Source: Arthrobacter cryoconiti | Lineage (GTDB): Bacteria; Actinomycetota; Actinomycetes; Actinomycetales; Micrococcaceae | Reading direction: 5' to 3' | DNA length: 64,000 nucleotides | NCBI RefSeq assembly: GCF_020905375.1 | Contig: NZ_JAJJBU010000023.1 | Span: 62,001 to 126,000, forward strand | Shown here: positions 1 to 9,100 of the stretch, in pieces | Layout of the letters: the number at the start of each line of letters is the position of its first letter | Numbering within the stretch: the first letter of the stretch is position 1 | Translations under genes and position numbers: made by a program | Notes under the pieces: model-generated | Databases searched by the model: none | What the model was told of the DNA's origin: nothing | Seen by the model: only the letters and a program-made list of their open reading frames with translations

Positions 1-1067
1 CTACCGGAATTGCGGACACAGCTTTCTTTGGCGCCGAAGCCGAGTTCTTTGTCTTTGACAACGTCCAGTACGAGTCCTCGCCGCAGGGGTCCTTCTATAA
101 GATCGACTCCGAGGAAGCCAACTGGAACACCGGCCGCAAGGAAGAGGGCGGAAACCTCGGTTACAAGACGCCCGTCAAGGGCGGATACTTCCCAGTAGCG
201 CCCGTAGACCATCAGGCCGATCTTCGCGACGCCATGTGCATCGAACTGGACAACGCCGGTCTTGCCGTGGAACGTTCGCACCACGAGGTGGGCGCTGCCG
301 GTCAGGCAGAAATCAACTACACGTTCAACACGCTAGTTCACTCCGCCGATGACCTGCAGAAGTTCAAATACGTCATCAAGAACACGGCTTGGGCCTGGGG
401 CAAGTCCGTCACGTTCATGCCCAAACCAGTTTTTGGCGACAACGGCTCGGGCATGCACTGCCACCAGTCGTTGTGGAGCAACGGTAAGCCGCTCTTTTAC
501 GATGAAAAAGGTTATGCCGGCCTGTCTGACCTTGCCCGATGGTACATCGGAGGCCTGCTCAAGCACTCATCTGCGGTCCTCGCCTTCACCAACCCGACGG
601 TGAACTCCTACCGCCGCCTGGTCAAGGGCTTCGAGGCACCGGTGAACATGGTGTACTCGCAGGGGAACCGTTCCGCTGGTATTCGGATCCCAATCACCGG
701 CTCGAACCCGAAAGCGAAGCGTCTTGAGTTCAGGGCACCGGATCCCTCCTCCAACCCGTATCTGGCGTTCTCTGCCCAGCTGATGGCCGGCCTAGACGGG
801 ATTAAGAATCGGATTGAACCGCCAGCGCCGATCGACAAGGACCTCTACGAGCTTCCTCCTGAAGAGGCGAAGGACATTCCGAAGGCTCCGGAGTCACTGG
901 ACGAAGCTTTGATCGCTTTGGAGAACGACAACGATTTCTTGCAGGCTGGCGGTGTCTTTACGCAGGATCTGATCGACACTTGGATCGATTACAAGCGCGA
1001 ATACGAGATTAAGCCGCTGCAACTGCGTCCCAACCCCTATGAGTTCGAGCTCTACTACGGCTGCTGA
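1..1067 (+). CDS. glnA: Glutamine synthetase type I, 5'-truncated by window edge
   Basis: Catalyses ATP-dependent amidation of glutamate to glutamine in the cytoplasm. The reading frame is open from base 3, so the N-terminus lies outside the window and about 354 C-terminal residues are present. Visible family motifs are the ATP-site stretch [15 protein letters not shown], the [13 protein letters not shown] segment, the arginine segment NRSAGIRIP, and [10 protein letters not shown], whose Tyr is the site adenylylated by GlnE in GSI-beta enzymes. A glnE gene 5 kb away fits this. The protein ends YYGC; many actinobacterial relatives end YYDV (from memory). A strong hairpin terminator follows 12 bases after the stop. 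It is distinct from the shorter glnA2 product at 9253-10593. Confidence 0.96.
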   Translation, partial: TGIADTAFFGAEAEFFVFDNVQYESSPQGSFYKIDSEEANWNTGRKEEGGNLGYKTPVKGGYFPVAPVDHQADLRDAMCIELDNAGLAVERSHHEVGAAGQAEINYTFNTLVHSADDLQKFKYVIKNTAWAWGKSVTFMPKPVFGDNGSGMHCHQSLWSNGKPLFYDEKGYAGLSDLARWYIGGLLKHSSAVLAFTNPTVNSYRRLVKGFEAPVNMVYSQGNRSAGIRIPITGSNPKAKRLEFRAPDPSSNPYLAFSAQLMAGLDGIKNRIEPPAPIDKDLYELPPEEAKDIPKAPESLDEALIALENDNDFLQAGGVFTQDLIDTWIDYKREYEIKPLQLRPNPYEFELYYGC

Positions 1068-1079
1068 TTCTTAGATGAG

Positions 1080-1129
1080 CGACGGCGGTCCCTGGGCGAG
1101 TGTTTCTACTCGCGCAGGGACCGCCGTCG
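1080..1129. terminator. Bidirectional hairpin terminator between glnA and glsA
   Basis: A perfect 15-bp inverted repeat (1080-1094 with 1115-1129, arm CGACGGCGGTCCCTG) has a loop in which GCGAG and CTCGC can pair further. It sits between convergent glnA (+) and glsA (-), so it can end transcription from both sides. There is no long T run. Confidence 0.85.
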
Positions 1130-1149
1130 CACTTTAGTCTCCTGCAGCG

Positions 1150-2061
1150 TTAGAAGATCGACCAACCTGTCCGGGTGGTGAATTCGTCCAGTGCCGCAAT
1201 ACCGGCCACCGAGTTTCCGTTCGGTCCCAAGGATGGGCCCCAGACAGCAACTGAGCACCGTCCGGGCACTACTGCGATGATTCCACCACCCACACCGCTC
1301 TTGCCCGGCAACCCGACCCGATACGCGAACTCGCCAGCGGCGTCGTACGTTCCACAAGTAAGCATGACCGCATTGATGCGTTTGCTCTGATTCGGGCTCA
1401 GGAACGGCGTTCCACCCGCGGAGACACCGTGTCGAGCCAGGAAAAGTGAAGCTTTGGCAAGGTCTTCTGTGGATATTTCTAGGGCACACTGGTCAAAGTA
1501 GTTTTCCATGACCAACTCCACCGGATTCTCCAGATTTCCGTAACTTGCCAAAAAATGTGCCATGGCCGCGTTACGGTGACCATGCTGCGCCTCAGAGGCT
1601 GCCACCGCCCGGTCCACGTCCACGCTCGGGTTTCCGGACTCGGAGCGTAATAGCCCACGGATTGAATGCGCTGCATCACCCGTGAGCGTCAACAAACGAT
1701 CAGTGACCACCAACGCTCCGGCATTGATAAATGGATTACGCGGAATTCCCTGATCTGCTTCAAGCTGGACCATGGAGTTGAAGGCGGAGCCTGACGGTTC
1801 ACGAGAAACGCGTCGCCAAATGGAGTCATAGTCGTAGGACATCACGAGCGCCAGGGAAAAGACTTTGGAAATACTCTGTATCGAGAACTGGGTATGCCAG
1901 TCCCCCGCTCCGAATACCTCTCCGTCCGACATCGCCACACACATACCAAATTTGTCGGGGGAAACATTCGCCAGCCCGGGAATGTAGGAAGCTACATCGC
2001 CCCGGCGCAGGAGCGGTCGCACAGTCGCCACGATCTCTTCCACTGTGCTCTGCATATCCAT
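1150..2061 (-). CDS. glsA: Glutaminase (serine-dependent beta-lactamase fold)
   Basis: Hydrolyses glutamine to glutamate and ammonia. The 303 residues match the usual length of the GlsA family. The catalytic Ser-x-x-Lys motif is seen as S63-I-S-K66 within FSIQSISKVF. Other family stretches are NPFINAGALVV and the glycine-rich C-terminal GLPGKSGVGGGI, which resembles the third active-site motif of the fold. The chosen start (MDMQST) is followed by a second possible Met two codons later. It is convergent with glnA and downstream of the glutamine-type transporter on the same strand, which suggests coordinated glutamine import and use. Function by family resemblance is very likely; co-regulation is inferred. 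Confidence 0.95.
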   Translation of the reverse strand: MDMQSTVEEIVATVRPLLRRGDVASYIPGLANVSPDKFGMCVAMSDGEVFGAGDWHTQFSIQSISKVFSLALVMSYDYDSIWRRVSREPSGSAFNSMVQLEADQGIPRNPFINAGALVVTDRLLTLTGDAAHSIRGLLRSESGNPSVDVDRAVAASEAQHGHRNAAMAHFLASYGNLENPVELVMENYFDQCALEISTEDLAKASLFLARHGVSAGGTPFLSPNQSKRINAVMLTCGTYDAAGEFAYRVGLPGKSGVGGGIIAVVPGRCSVAVWGPSLGPNGNSVAGIAALDEFTTRTGWSIF

Positions 2062-2174
2062 GAGACAACCTTCCCTAAATTATGTTCCGCCATCGGTCCA
2101 TTCCGTGGAGACCCTAGAGCGGAACGGGTACGGGCGGCCAGCCAAAGAGGCCGGCCACCCGAGAAAATATACGC

Positions 2175-2930
2175 TTAGAGAACCTTGGCGAGGAACTCTT
2201 GGAGACGAGGCTGCTGAGCATTGGAGAAGATTTCCTCCGGAGTACCTTGCTCGCAGATTACCCCACCGTCCATAAAGATGACCCGGTCTGCAACTTCACG
2301 GGCGAAGCCCATCTCGTGGGTCACCACGACCATTGTCATTCCTTCAGCAGCTAGATCACGAATCACTTGGAGCACTTCCCCGACCATCTCGGGATCCAAG
2401 GCACTCGTGGCCTCGTCAAAGAGCATGATCCCTGGACTCATGGCCAGAGCCCGGGCAATGGCCACACGTTGCTTCTGGCCTCCGGACAGTGAGGCCGGGC
2501 GCGCATCAGCCTTCTCAGCAAGATCCACTCGTTTCAAGAGGTCCATGCCCTGAGCACGTGCTCCGGCTTTGTCCAACTTCTTCAATTCCACCGGTGCCAA
2601 CATAATGTTTTGCAAAGCGCTCATGTGCGGGAACAGATTGAAATGCTGGAATACCATGCCAATGTGCTGGCGCACGGCATTGAGATCAACGGTGGGGTCT
2701 GTGAGGTCGTAGCCGTCCACCGTGACGGATCCTGCTGTGATGTCCTCTAATTTGTTCAGGCAACGCAGAAAGGTTGATTTGCCGGAACCGGATGGCCCGA
2801 TCACGCAAACAACCTCACCCTCAGCAATCTCAACGTTAATGCCTTTCAGGACCTCGTTGGCACCGAAGGACTTCTTCAGGTCGCGCACTATGATTTTTGC
2901 TGGTGCGTCGTTTTCTGTGGTGGCGCTCAT
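2175..2930 (-). CDS. glnQ: Polar amino acid (glutamine-type) ABC transporter ATPase
   Basis: Cytoplasmic ATPase that drives the membrane permease encoded just upstream. In its 251 residues, Walker A GPSGSGKS is at 45-52, the Q-loop at [10 protein letters not shown] (about 93-102), signature LSGGQKQR at 148-155, Walker B IMLFDE at 168-173 and the switch histidine in VVTHEMGF near 207. Its ATG overlaps the stop of the upstream binding protein-permease gene by 4 bp (ATGA), so the two are translationally coupled. The symbol follows family similarity; glutamine as substrate is inferred from the surrounding glnA, glsA, glnE and glnA2. Glutamate or another polar amino acid is possible. Confidence 0.93.
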   Translation of the reverse strand: MSATTENDAPAKIIVRDLKKSFGANEVLKGINVEIAEGEVVCVIGPSGSGKSTFLRCLNKLEDITAGSVTVDGYDLTDPTVDLNAVRQHIGMVFQHFNLFPHMSALQNIMLAPVELKKLDKAGARAQGMDLLKRVDLAEKADARPASLSGGQKQRVAIARALAMSPGIMLFDEATSALDPEMVGEVLQVIRDLAAEGMTMVVVTHEMGFAREVADRVIFMDGGVICEQGTPEEIFSNAQQPRLQEFLAKVL

Positions 2931-4450
2931 TTGTTGAACTTCCTATCCAGAACGTTGGAGAGTTGTGTCAAAACGAAGATCACGATGAAGTACAGGGCAG
3001 CCACGATCAGCAATGTCTCACCGGTACGGAAGTTGGCCGCGTAAATCTGCTGGCCTTGGTACGTCAGTTCTGCAAAGCCAATGACCGCTAGCAAGGAAGT
3101 GTCCTTAAGGGTGATGACGAACTGGTTGATGAAAGACGGCGTCATGATCTTGATGGCTTGTGGTACTACCACCCGGCGCATGGAAGTGACATACCCTAGA
3201 CCCAAACTGCGGCTAGCTTCCAGCTGGCCCGGGTCCACTGACTGGATTCCACCGCGGACTATCTCCGTCATGTAGGCGCCAGCATTCAAGCTCAGTGTGA
3301 TGACACCCGCGGAGAGCACGTCAAGCGGCTGACCCGTTAGCTGGGGAAGACCAAAATAGAAGAAGAATGCCTGCACCAGCAGAGGTGTTCCCCGGAATAT
3401 TTCTACGTAAATACTGGCAACAATCCGAAGTATCCGACTCTCACCGACTTTGAAGAATCCAAAGACGACGCCCAAGACCAACGCGATTATCAGCGACAAC
3501 CCAGTGGCCAGCAGCGTCATGCCCAGGCCCTTCATAAGGGCCGGAAAACTGTTCACCAGGAGATCAAAGAAGCTTGTTTGTTTGGCTGTTTCCGGTGCAG
3601 AGAGGTACTTATCGAGGATTTTCTGATAGTCCCCGTTAGCCTTCAGATTAGCCAGTCCCGCGTCGAACGCGGCGAGAAGGTCGCTATTTTGCGCCTTGTT
3701 GACTGCGAATCCGTAGGAACTTCCCGCTTCTTTGGGAGTGACAATCTTCAAACCATTATTTTGGCTGACACCGTAGGCCAACACCGGGTAGTCGTCAAAG
3801 ACTGCCACCGAATTTCCAGCCTTGACATCGTCATAGATCGTGGCGGAGTCGGCAAGTGCTTTGACAGTAAACCCATTTGCATCCTTGATGGAGTTAGCAA
3901 AGGTTTCGCCTTCGGTGCCTCTCTTTACGGCAACCGTTTTCCCTTTAAGATCCGCGTAGGTTTTGACCGTCTCGTTGTCCTTGGCCACAGCCATCTGTAC
4001 GCCGGAGTCGAAATAGGGGTCTGAGAAGTCAAAAATGAGCTTGCGCTTATCCGTGATGGACATGCCCGCGATCACGCCTTGCACCTGGTTGGATTGCAGC
4101 GCCTGCAGTGCAGCATCGAATCCAAGGGACTTGATGTCTACGCTGAAGCCTTGATTCTCGGCAATAGCGTGCAAGAGATCCATGTCGATTCCGACAAGGT
4201 CACCACCGCCATTACGAAACTCAAACGGGGCAAAAGTGGTGTCCGTAGCCACAGCAAAAGTTTTCCCTTTGACGTCGGTGGCGGCGGCCACCGCCATTGG
4301 CACCTCCACACCTTTGACAGACTGGGTAGAGGAGGCGGCAGGCATCACGGCGGCAGAGGCCGTGCCGGCACCTAGGAAAAGGGCCACGATGGTCAAGGTG
4401 GCGCCGAGCGCCGCCCTCCCACGCCTTGTGGCCAAACGGTAAACGTTCAA
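2927..4450 (-). CDS. glnHP: Fused substrate-binding protein and permease of a glutamine-type ABC transporter
   Basis: A 507-residue fusion. An N-terminal hydrophobic segment (about 14-34) anchors or exports a type 3 solute-binding domain (about 60-285, with [10 protein letters not shown] and DGxL-type features), followed by a polar amino acid permease domain (about 300-500) with several membrane helices. The permease carries an EAA-type loop, [22 protein letters not shown] in part, which docks onto the ATPase. The start is a TTG at 4450, the only start before the hydrophobic segment, with a weak GA-rich ribosome site. Binding domain and permease are separate in many bacteria and fused in others. 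With the downstream ATPase it forms a complete importer. A gap of about 300 bases with a terminator separates it from the repeat gene upstream, so it probably has its own promoter. Confidence 0.92.
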   Translation of the reverse strand: MNVYRLATRRGRAALGATLTIVALFLGAGTASAAVMPAASSTQSVKGVEVPMAVAAATDVKGKTFAVATDTTFAPFEFRNGGGDLVGIDMDLLHAIAENQGFSVDIKSLGFDAALQALQSNQVQGVIAGMSITDKRKLIFDFSDPYFDSGVQMAVAKDNETVKTYADLKGKTVAVKRGTEGETFANSIKDANGFTVKALADSATIYDDVKAGNSVAVFDDYPVLAYGVSQNNGLKIVTPKEAGSSYGFAVNKAQNSDLLAAFDAGLANLKANGDYQKILDKYLSAPETAKQTSFFDLLVNSFPALMKGLGMTLLATGLSLIIALVLGVVFGFFKVGESRILRIVASIYVEIFRGTPLLVQAFFFYFGLPQLTGQPLDVLSAGVITLSLNAGAYMTEIVRGGIQSVDPGQLEASRSLGLGYVTSMRRVVVPQAIKIMTPSFINQFVITLKDTSLLAVIGFAELTYQGQQIYAANFRTGETLLIVAALYFIVIFVLTQLSNVLDRKFNK

Positions 4451-4669
4451 GATCTTCGAACCATCCTTAGATTTTTTCGTTCAAACTGTAGGTGGCCACG
4501 TGCCGGAGCACCGTGTGCGTATATTCCAGAGGGCGCGCCGAAGTCGCACGCAATCAAACGGGACGCGGCCATTTGCAAGTATGTCAGTACTAGATTCTAT
4601 GCGCTACGCCGGACGTTGCCGTCCCCTGCATATGCGTAAGCCGTTAGGCGAGTACTTGGACCTTGGAAC

Positions 4670-4707
4670 AAGAAATGGTCAGCCGCAATTGCGACTGACC
4701 ATTTCTT
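4670..4707 (-). terminator. Long perfect hairpin ending the peptide-repeat transcript
   Basis: Arms AAGAAATGGTCAG (4670-4682) and CTGACCATTTCTT (4695-4707) pair over 13 bp. After a single mismatch the apical CGCAATTGCG (4684-4693) can close further. The hairpin starts 51 bases after the stop of the repeat gene on its strand and lies upstream of the transporter operon. It therefore separates the two transcription units. Confidence 0.8.
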
Positions 4708-4757
4708 TGTAACTATTTCAACCACTTACCGGACAAAACCCAAGTAGGTGCAAATTT

Positions 4758-5918
4758 CTATGCTTTACCCATCGTGCTCGTTGACACGGAGTAAGGCCAG
4801 ATCCACGGCACCAACTGAGACTTAGCCTGCGTCGGAGCAGAGTAAGGCCAGATCCACGGCACCAACTGAGACTTAGCCTGCGTCGGAGCAGAGTAAGGCC
4901 AGATCCACGGCACCAACTGAGACTTAGCCTGCGTCGGAGCAGAGTAAGGCCAGATCCACGGCACCAACTGAGACTTAGCCTGCGTCGGAGCAGAGTAAGG
5001 CCAGATCCACGGCACCAACTGAGACTTAGCCTGCGTCGGAGCAGAGTAAGGCCAGATCCACGGCACCAACTGAGACTTAGCCTGCGTCGGAGCAGAGTAA
5101 GGCCAGATCCACGGCACCAACTGAGACTTAGCCTGCGTCGGAGCAGAGTAAGGCCAGATCCACGGCACCAACTGAGACTTAGCCTGCGTCGGAGCAGAGT
5201 AAGGCCAGATCCACGGCACCAACTGAGACTTAGCCTGCGTCGGAGCAGAGTAAGGCCAGATCCACGGCACCAACTGAGACTTAGCCTGCGTCGGAGCAGA
5301 GTAAGGCCAGATCCACGGCACCAACTGAGACTTAGCCTGCGTCGGAGCAGAGTAAGGCCAGATCCACGGCACCAACTGAGACTTAGCCTGCGTCGGAGCA
5401 GAGTAAGGCCAGATCCACGGCACCAACTGAGACTTAGCCTGCGTCGGAGCAGAGTAAGGCCAGATCCACGGCACCAACTGAGACTTAGCCTGCGTCGGAG
5501 CAGAGTAAGGCCAGATCCACGGCACCAACTGAGACTTAGCCTGCGTCGGAGCAGAGTAAGGCCAGATCCACGGCACCAACTGAGACTTAGCCTGCGTCGG
5601 AGCAGAGTAAGGCCAGATCCACGGCACCAACTGAGACTTAGCCTGCGTCGGAGCAGAGTAAGGCCAGATCCACGGCACCAACTGTGACTCTGTCCGCGAC
5701 TGCGCCGGAGCGGAGTAAGGCCAGATCCACGGCACCAACTGTGACTCTGTCCGCGACTGCGCAGCTGTCTGGTCGATAGTGACAGCCGAAACAGTTGTTT
5801 GGGACGAAGCCGAAGCGCCGCCCACTCCGACGAACATTGCCAAAATGGCCAATACTGCGCCGAAGACAGAAACGGTACTTACGTGTTTGCCAATCGTTGT
5901 CTTGCTAAATTGCTTCAT
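4758..5918 (-). CDS. Secreted tandem Trp/Pro-rich peptide-repeat protein, no recognised family
   Basis: A 386-residue protein from ATG 5918. Residues 1-37 form a textbook Sec signal peptide: basic start MKQFSKTTIGKH, a hydrophobic core around 15-33, and a predicted AxA cut after A37. A short leader (38-52) precedes 19 copies of a unit with invariant core QLVPWIWPYS (residues 53-377). Two N-terminal units are 19 residues (AQSRTES spacer) and 17 use the TQAKS spacer. The tail is VSTSTMGKA. I prefer 5918 over an in-frame ATG at 5981 because it is preceded by GGGGAA and gives a normal signal peptide. The product is Cys-free and mildly cationic (one Lys per 17-mer). I know no named family. The layout resembles multicopy peptide precursors such as yeast alpha-factor, and the PWIWPY stretch recalls the PWxWP motif of indolicidin and tritrpticin, but this is resemblance only. 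A structural or surface role is equally open. Confidence 0.85.
   Translation of the reverse strand: MKQFSKTTIGKHVSTVSVFGAVLAILAMFVGVGGASASSQTTVSAVTIDQTAAQSRTESQLVPWIWPYSAPAQSRTESQLVPWIWPYSAPTQAKSQLVPWIWPYSAPTQAKSQLVPWIWPYSAPTQAKSQLVPWIWPYSAPTQAKSQLVPWIWPYSAPTQAKSQLVPWIWPYSAPTQAKSQLVPWIWPYSAPTQAKSQLVPWIWPYSAPTQAKSQLVPWIWPYSAPTQAKSQLVPWIWPYSAPTQAKSQLVPWIWPYSAPTQAKSQLVPWIWPYSAPTQAKSQLVPWIWPYSAPTQAKSQLVPWIWPYSAPTQAKSQLVPWIWPYSAPTQAKSQLVPWIWPYSAPTQAKSQLVPWIWPYSAPTQAKSQLVPWIWPYSVSTSTMGKA
4788..5762 (-). repeat. Coding minisatellite: 19 tandem units, mostly a 51-bp period
   Basis: The period is 51 bp (17 codons) through 17 units and 57 bp (19 codons) between the first two. Read by eye, the internal 51-bp units are identical, including synonymous positions. 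The C-terminal unit diverges at its last codons and the two N-terminal units differ in the spacer. All units stay in frame. The near-absence of silent changes points to recent amplification or ongoing homogenisation by slippage or recombination. Confidence 0.97.
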
Positions 5919-5940
5919 ATTTTCCCCAGGGAAGTAGGTA

Positions 5941-5969
5941 ACCACAGGTTCGGTCCATAAGTCTGTGGT
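5941..5969 (-). promoter_or_regulatory. Small inverted repeat in the leader of the repeat gene
   Basis: ACCACAG (5941-5947) can pair with CTGTGGT (5963-5969) across 15 bases. The element ends 22 bases before the chosen ATG at 5918, so it would form a hairpin in the mRNA leader. A role in translation control or as an operator is only inferred. Confidence 0.35.
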
Positions 5970-6148
5970 CTGATTGCACATTGATGATCAACGAAACACG
6001 GAACCGTGCATTGGTTCTCTTATTTTGACTCCAAAACACCTCCGTGTCTATCAACTATGGCCCACGGTTGCCATGTTTTTCAGCACTACATAACTCGTCT
6101 ATTGTTATATGCGCACAGGCTGCGTTCAGCTGCCCTGTCACTAGCGAC

Positions 6149-9100
6149 CTAACCGTAAAACAACCGCTCAAAAACTGCCCGTGCCCGCCGGGTAAGACCC
6201 AAATAGTCTTCCTCGAAGGCGGCCGCATTTCCTGGCTCGTAACCGCACCATCTAGCTACCGCCTCGAGGTCTCCACGAGCCGACGGTAAAAGGTCCGATG
6301 ACTTCCCGGTCCAGATGACATTGGCATTGCGCACTTTGCCCGCCAGTCGCCAAGCCGCCTCCAATAATTCGGCGTCGTCTTCCTCCACCAAGCCCAAGTC
6401 ACGGGCCACGTGCAGCGCCTGCATCGTGGACTGAGTTTGCAGTCCAACGTGATCATGGGCGTGCTGAAGCTGCCATAGTTGTACCAACCACTCCACATCG
6501 CTGAGTCCGCCGCGTCCCAGCTTTACATGGCGGGCGGGGTCCGCGCCGCGGGGTAGGCGTTCAGACTCCATCCTCGCTTTCAGACGCTTAATCTCCCGAA
6601 GGTCGCTCTCAGAGATGAACGTCGGGTACCGCACCGGATTAGCCATCGTCACAAAGTCAGCAGCCAAATCATCGGATCCGGCCAGGGGGCGGGCTCGGAG
6701 AAGAGCCTGTGCCTCCCATGCAGAGGACCATCTCGCGTAATACTCCCGGTACGCGTCCAAGGAACGGACCAGTGGTCCGTTCTTACCTTCGGGGCGCAAG
6801 TCCGCATCGACGCTCAGAACACGTTCGGCAACGATTGCGGGGCGGACCGGCTGTGTCAGCATGGCAGTCAGTTTTGCCACGATTGCGCGGGCCTGCTGGG
6901 TAGCAGCATCCGACGCCGGCGCACCATCTTCAAAAACCCCTTCTGATGACTCGATCTGGCGATGGACGAACAAGACGTCCGCATCAGATCCATAGCCGAT
7001 CTCGCGTCCACCTTGGCGCCCCATAGCCACCACTAGAACACGAGCCAGCGGAGGTTCGTCGGCATAAACTTCCGCCTCCGCTACCAGGAGGGCCCCCAGG
7101 ATGGCGGCCCTATCGGCATCGCTTAAGGCTGCTGAGACTTGGTCTTGCGTCAACAATCCCGAACAATCCGCAATGGCAATACGCAAAATCTCACGCTGAC
7201 GGATCAACCTGATCAACCGGATGGCATCCCCCGATTGTGGGTGACGTGACATCTTTGATTGAATTTCGGCCCACTGTGCATCAAACGTCAGCGGCACCAA
7301 TTCCTTGTCACTCCCAAACCAAGCCGTCGCTTCTGGCGATACGACTAACAGGTCCGTGACCAAACGGGAGCTGGAGAGGACGTGGCAGAGACGTTCCGCA
7401 GCCGCCTGGTGATCTCGAAGCATGCCCAGGTACCAATGCGAAGTTCCCAGAGCCTCGCTCACACGACGGAACGCGAGCAGTCCGGCGTCGGGGTCCACTC
7501 CGTCGGCCAACCAGCCCAGTAGCACGGGCAGTAGCTGCCGCTGCAAGGCAGCCCGCCGGCTTACGCCTGCGGTAAGGGCTTCAATATGACGTTGCGCACC
7601 TACCGTGTCCCGGTAGCCCAATGCGGCCAACCGGGCCCGGGCAGTATCCGTGGTCAGTGCGAGGTCCGCTGCACTCAAGTGGGCAGCTGTGGCCAGAATA
7701 GGCCGGTAGAAAATACGCTCATGCAAGGCAGTGACCTCGCGCTTCACTTTCCCCCAATCCTTCAGAAGAGCCTCAGCGCTGGGCCGCTTTATACTCAGAG
7801 GGCCAGCCACCGCACTGGCCAACGCACGCAATTGCTCCGGCGCAGTTGGCATGACATGGGTACGGCGCATATGGACCAGTTGGATCCTATGCTCCAGGAC
7901 TCTCAAATACCGGTAGTCCGCGTCAAGTGCCCCAGCATCGCTCCGACCAATGAAGCCGGCTTTCATGAGCGCAGCGATGGCTCCTGTGGTGGACTTAACC
8001 CGGATCGATTCGTCATTCTTAGCGTGCACTAGCTGCAGAAGCTGTACAGAGAACTCCACGTCGCGCAGCCCTCCTTTCCCCAGTTTAAGCTGGCGACCAG
8101 CCTCTTCCTGGCGAATGTTGGAGGTGACGCGGCGGCGCATCGCCTGCACAGATGCCACAAACCCGTCCCGCTCACTGCAGGCCCAGATCAGCGGCGCCAC
8201 CCCGCGTTCGAACCGCTCCCCCAATTCTGCGTCCCCAGCAATGCAACGGGCCTTTAGAAGTGCCTGAAATTCCCAGTCGTGGGCCCAACGGTGGTAGTAG
8301 CGCAAAAAAGAGTCCAAGGTGCGCACCAAGGGCCCGTCTTTTCCTTCGGGACGCAAATTGGCATCAACTTCCCACAGCCCGGGTTCACGTTCCGGCGAAT
8401 AAATGGTCTGGGAGATAGCCGAGGCAAGAGCGTTGCCTATAGTTACAGCCTTTGCCTCGTCCACCTCAAAACGTTCTCCGACGACTTCCGTGTCAGCTTC
8501 TTGCCCCGCCGTGTCAATGACATATATGACGTCGACGTCGGAAATGTAGTTCAGTTCGCGAGCCCCACATTTGCCCATACCGATGACTGCTAATTTGATA
8601 GCGGCCACTTCTTCAGGCGGAAATTGTTCAGCGATTTCTGCCCTGGCCACGGACAATGCTGCTTCAAGAGCCGCCGCTGCGAGATCCGCCAACTCTGCAC
8701 CCACTAGAGGCATGACGTCTTCCGGTGACGCCGCACAAAGGTCCCGAATGGCCAGCTGTGCTAAGTGACGCCGGTAGCGGGTACGCAACGCGATCCGCGC
8801 TTCCGTGCCTTTCAAGGCTGCCACGGGAGTATCCGAAGACGGGTCAGCGCCCACCGATTCCAACAGCGAGTCCCGCAGGGCCCGTGCAGGCGTTGCCAAC
8901 GGCTCCGCCGCAATCGTCACGTCAAGAACGTCAAGATGTTCAGGATGTCGGATTAAAAACTCAGCCAGAGCTTCCGATGCACCCAGAAGCCGAAACAAGG
9001 CTTCATTAGGGAGTTGTTCGCCCGGGGCGGAGCCAAGTACCGCAAGTTTTTCCCTCGCTTCGGGAACCGCACTAAGAAGTCTGACCAGCGACTGAACGGC

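Noticed and set aside
4500-4712. Plus-strand frame of 70 codons downstream of the repeat gene
   Set aside because: It runs through the terminator hairpin and lacks a ribosome site.
4788-5762. Regular direct repeats that might be taken for a CRISPR array
   Set aside because: The 51-bp units are adjacent with no unique spacers, stay in frame and encode a signal-peptide-bearing protein; no cas genes are near.
4758-5918. Homology of the repeat to cathelicidin peptides such as indolicidin
   Set aside because: Only a short PWxWP pattern is shared and the bacterial repeats are much less cationic; treated as convergence at most.
5919-5981. Longer N-terminus for the repeat protein (start MCNQTTDLW)
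   Set aside because: It lacks a ribosome site, would put 21 residues before a normal signal peptide, and covers the leader inverted repeat.
7586-8032. Plus-strand open frame of 148 codons inside glnE
   Set aside because: It lies wholly within the well-supported glnE gene on the other strand and has no family resemblance.
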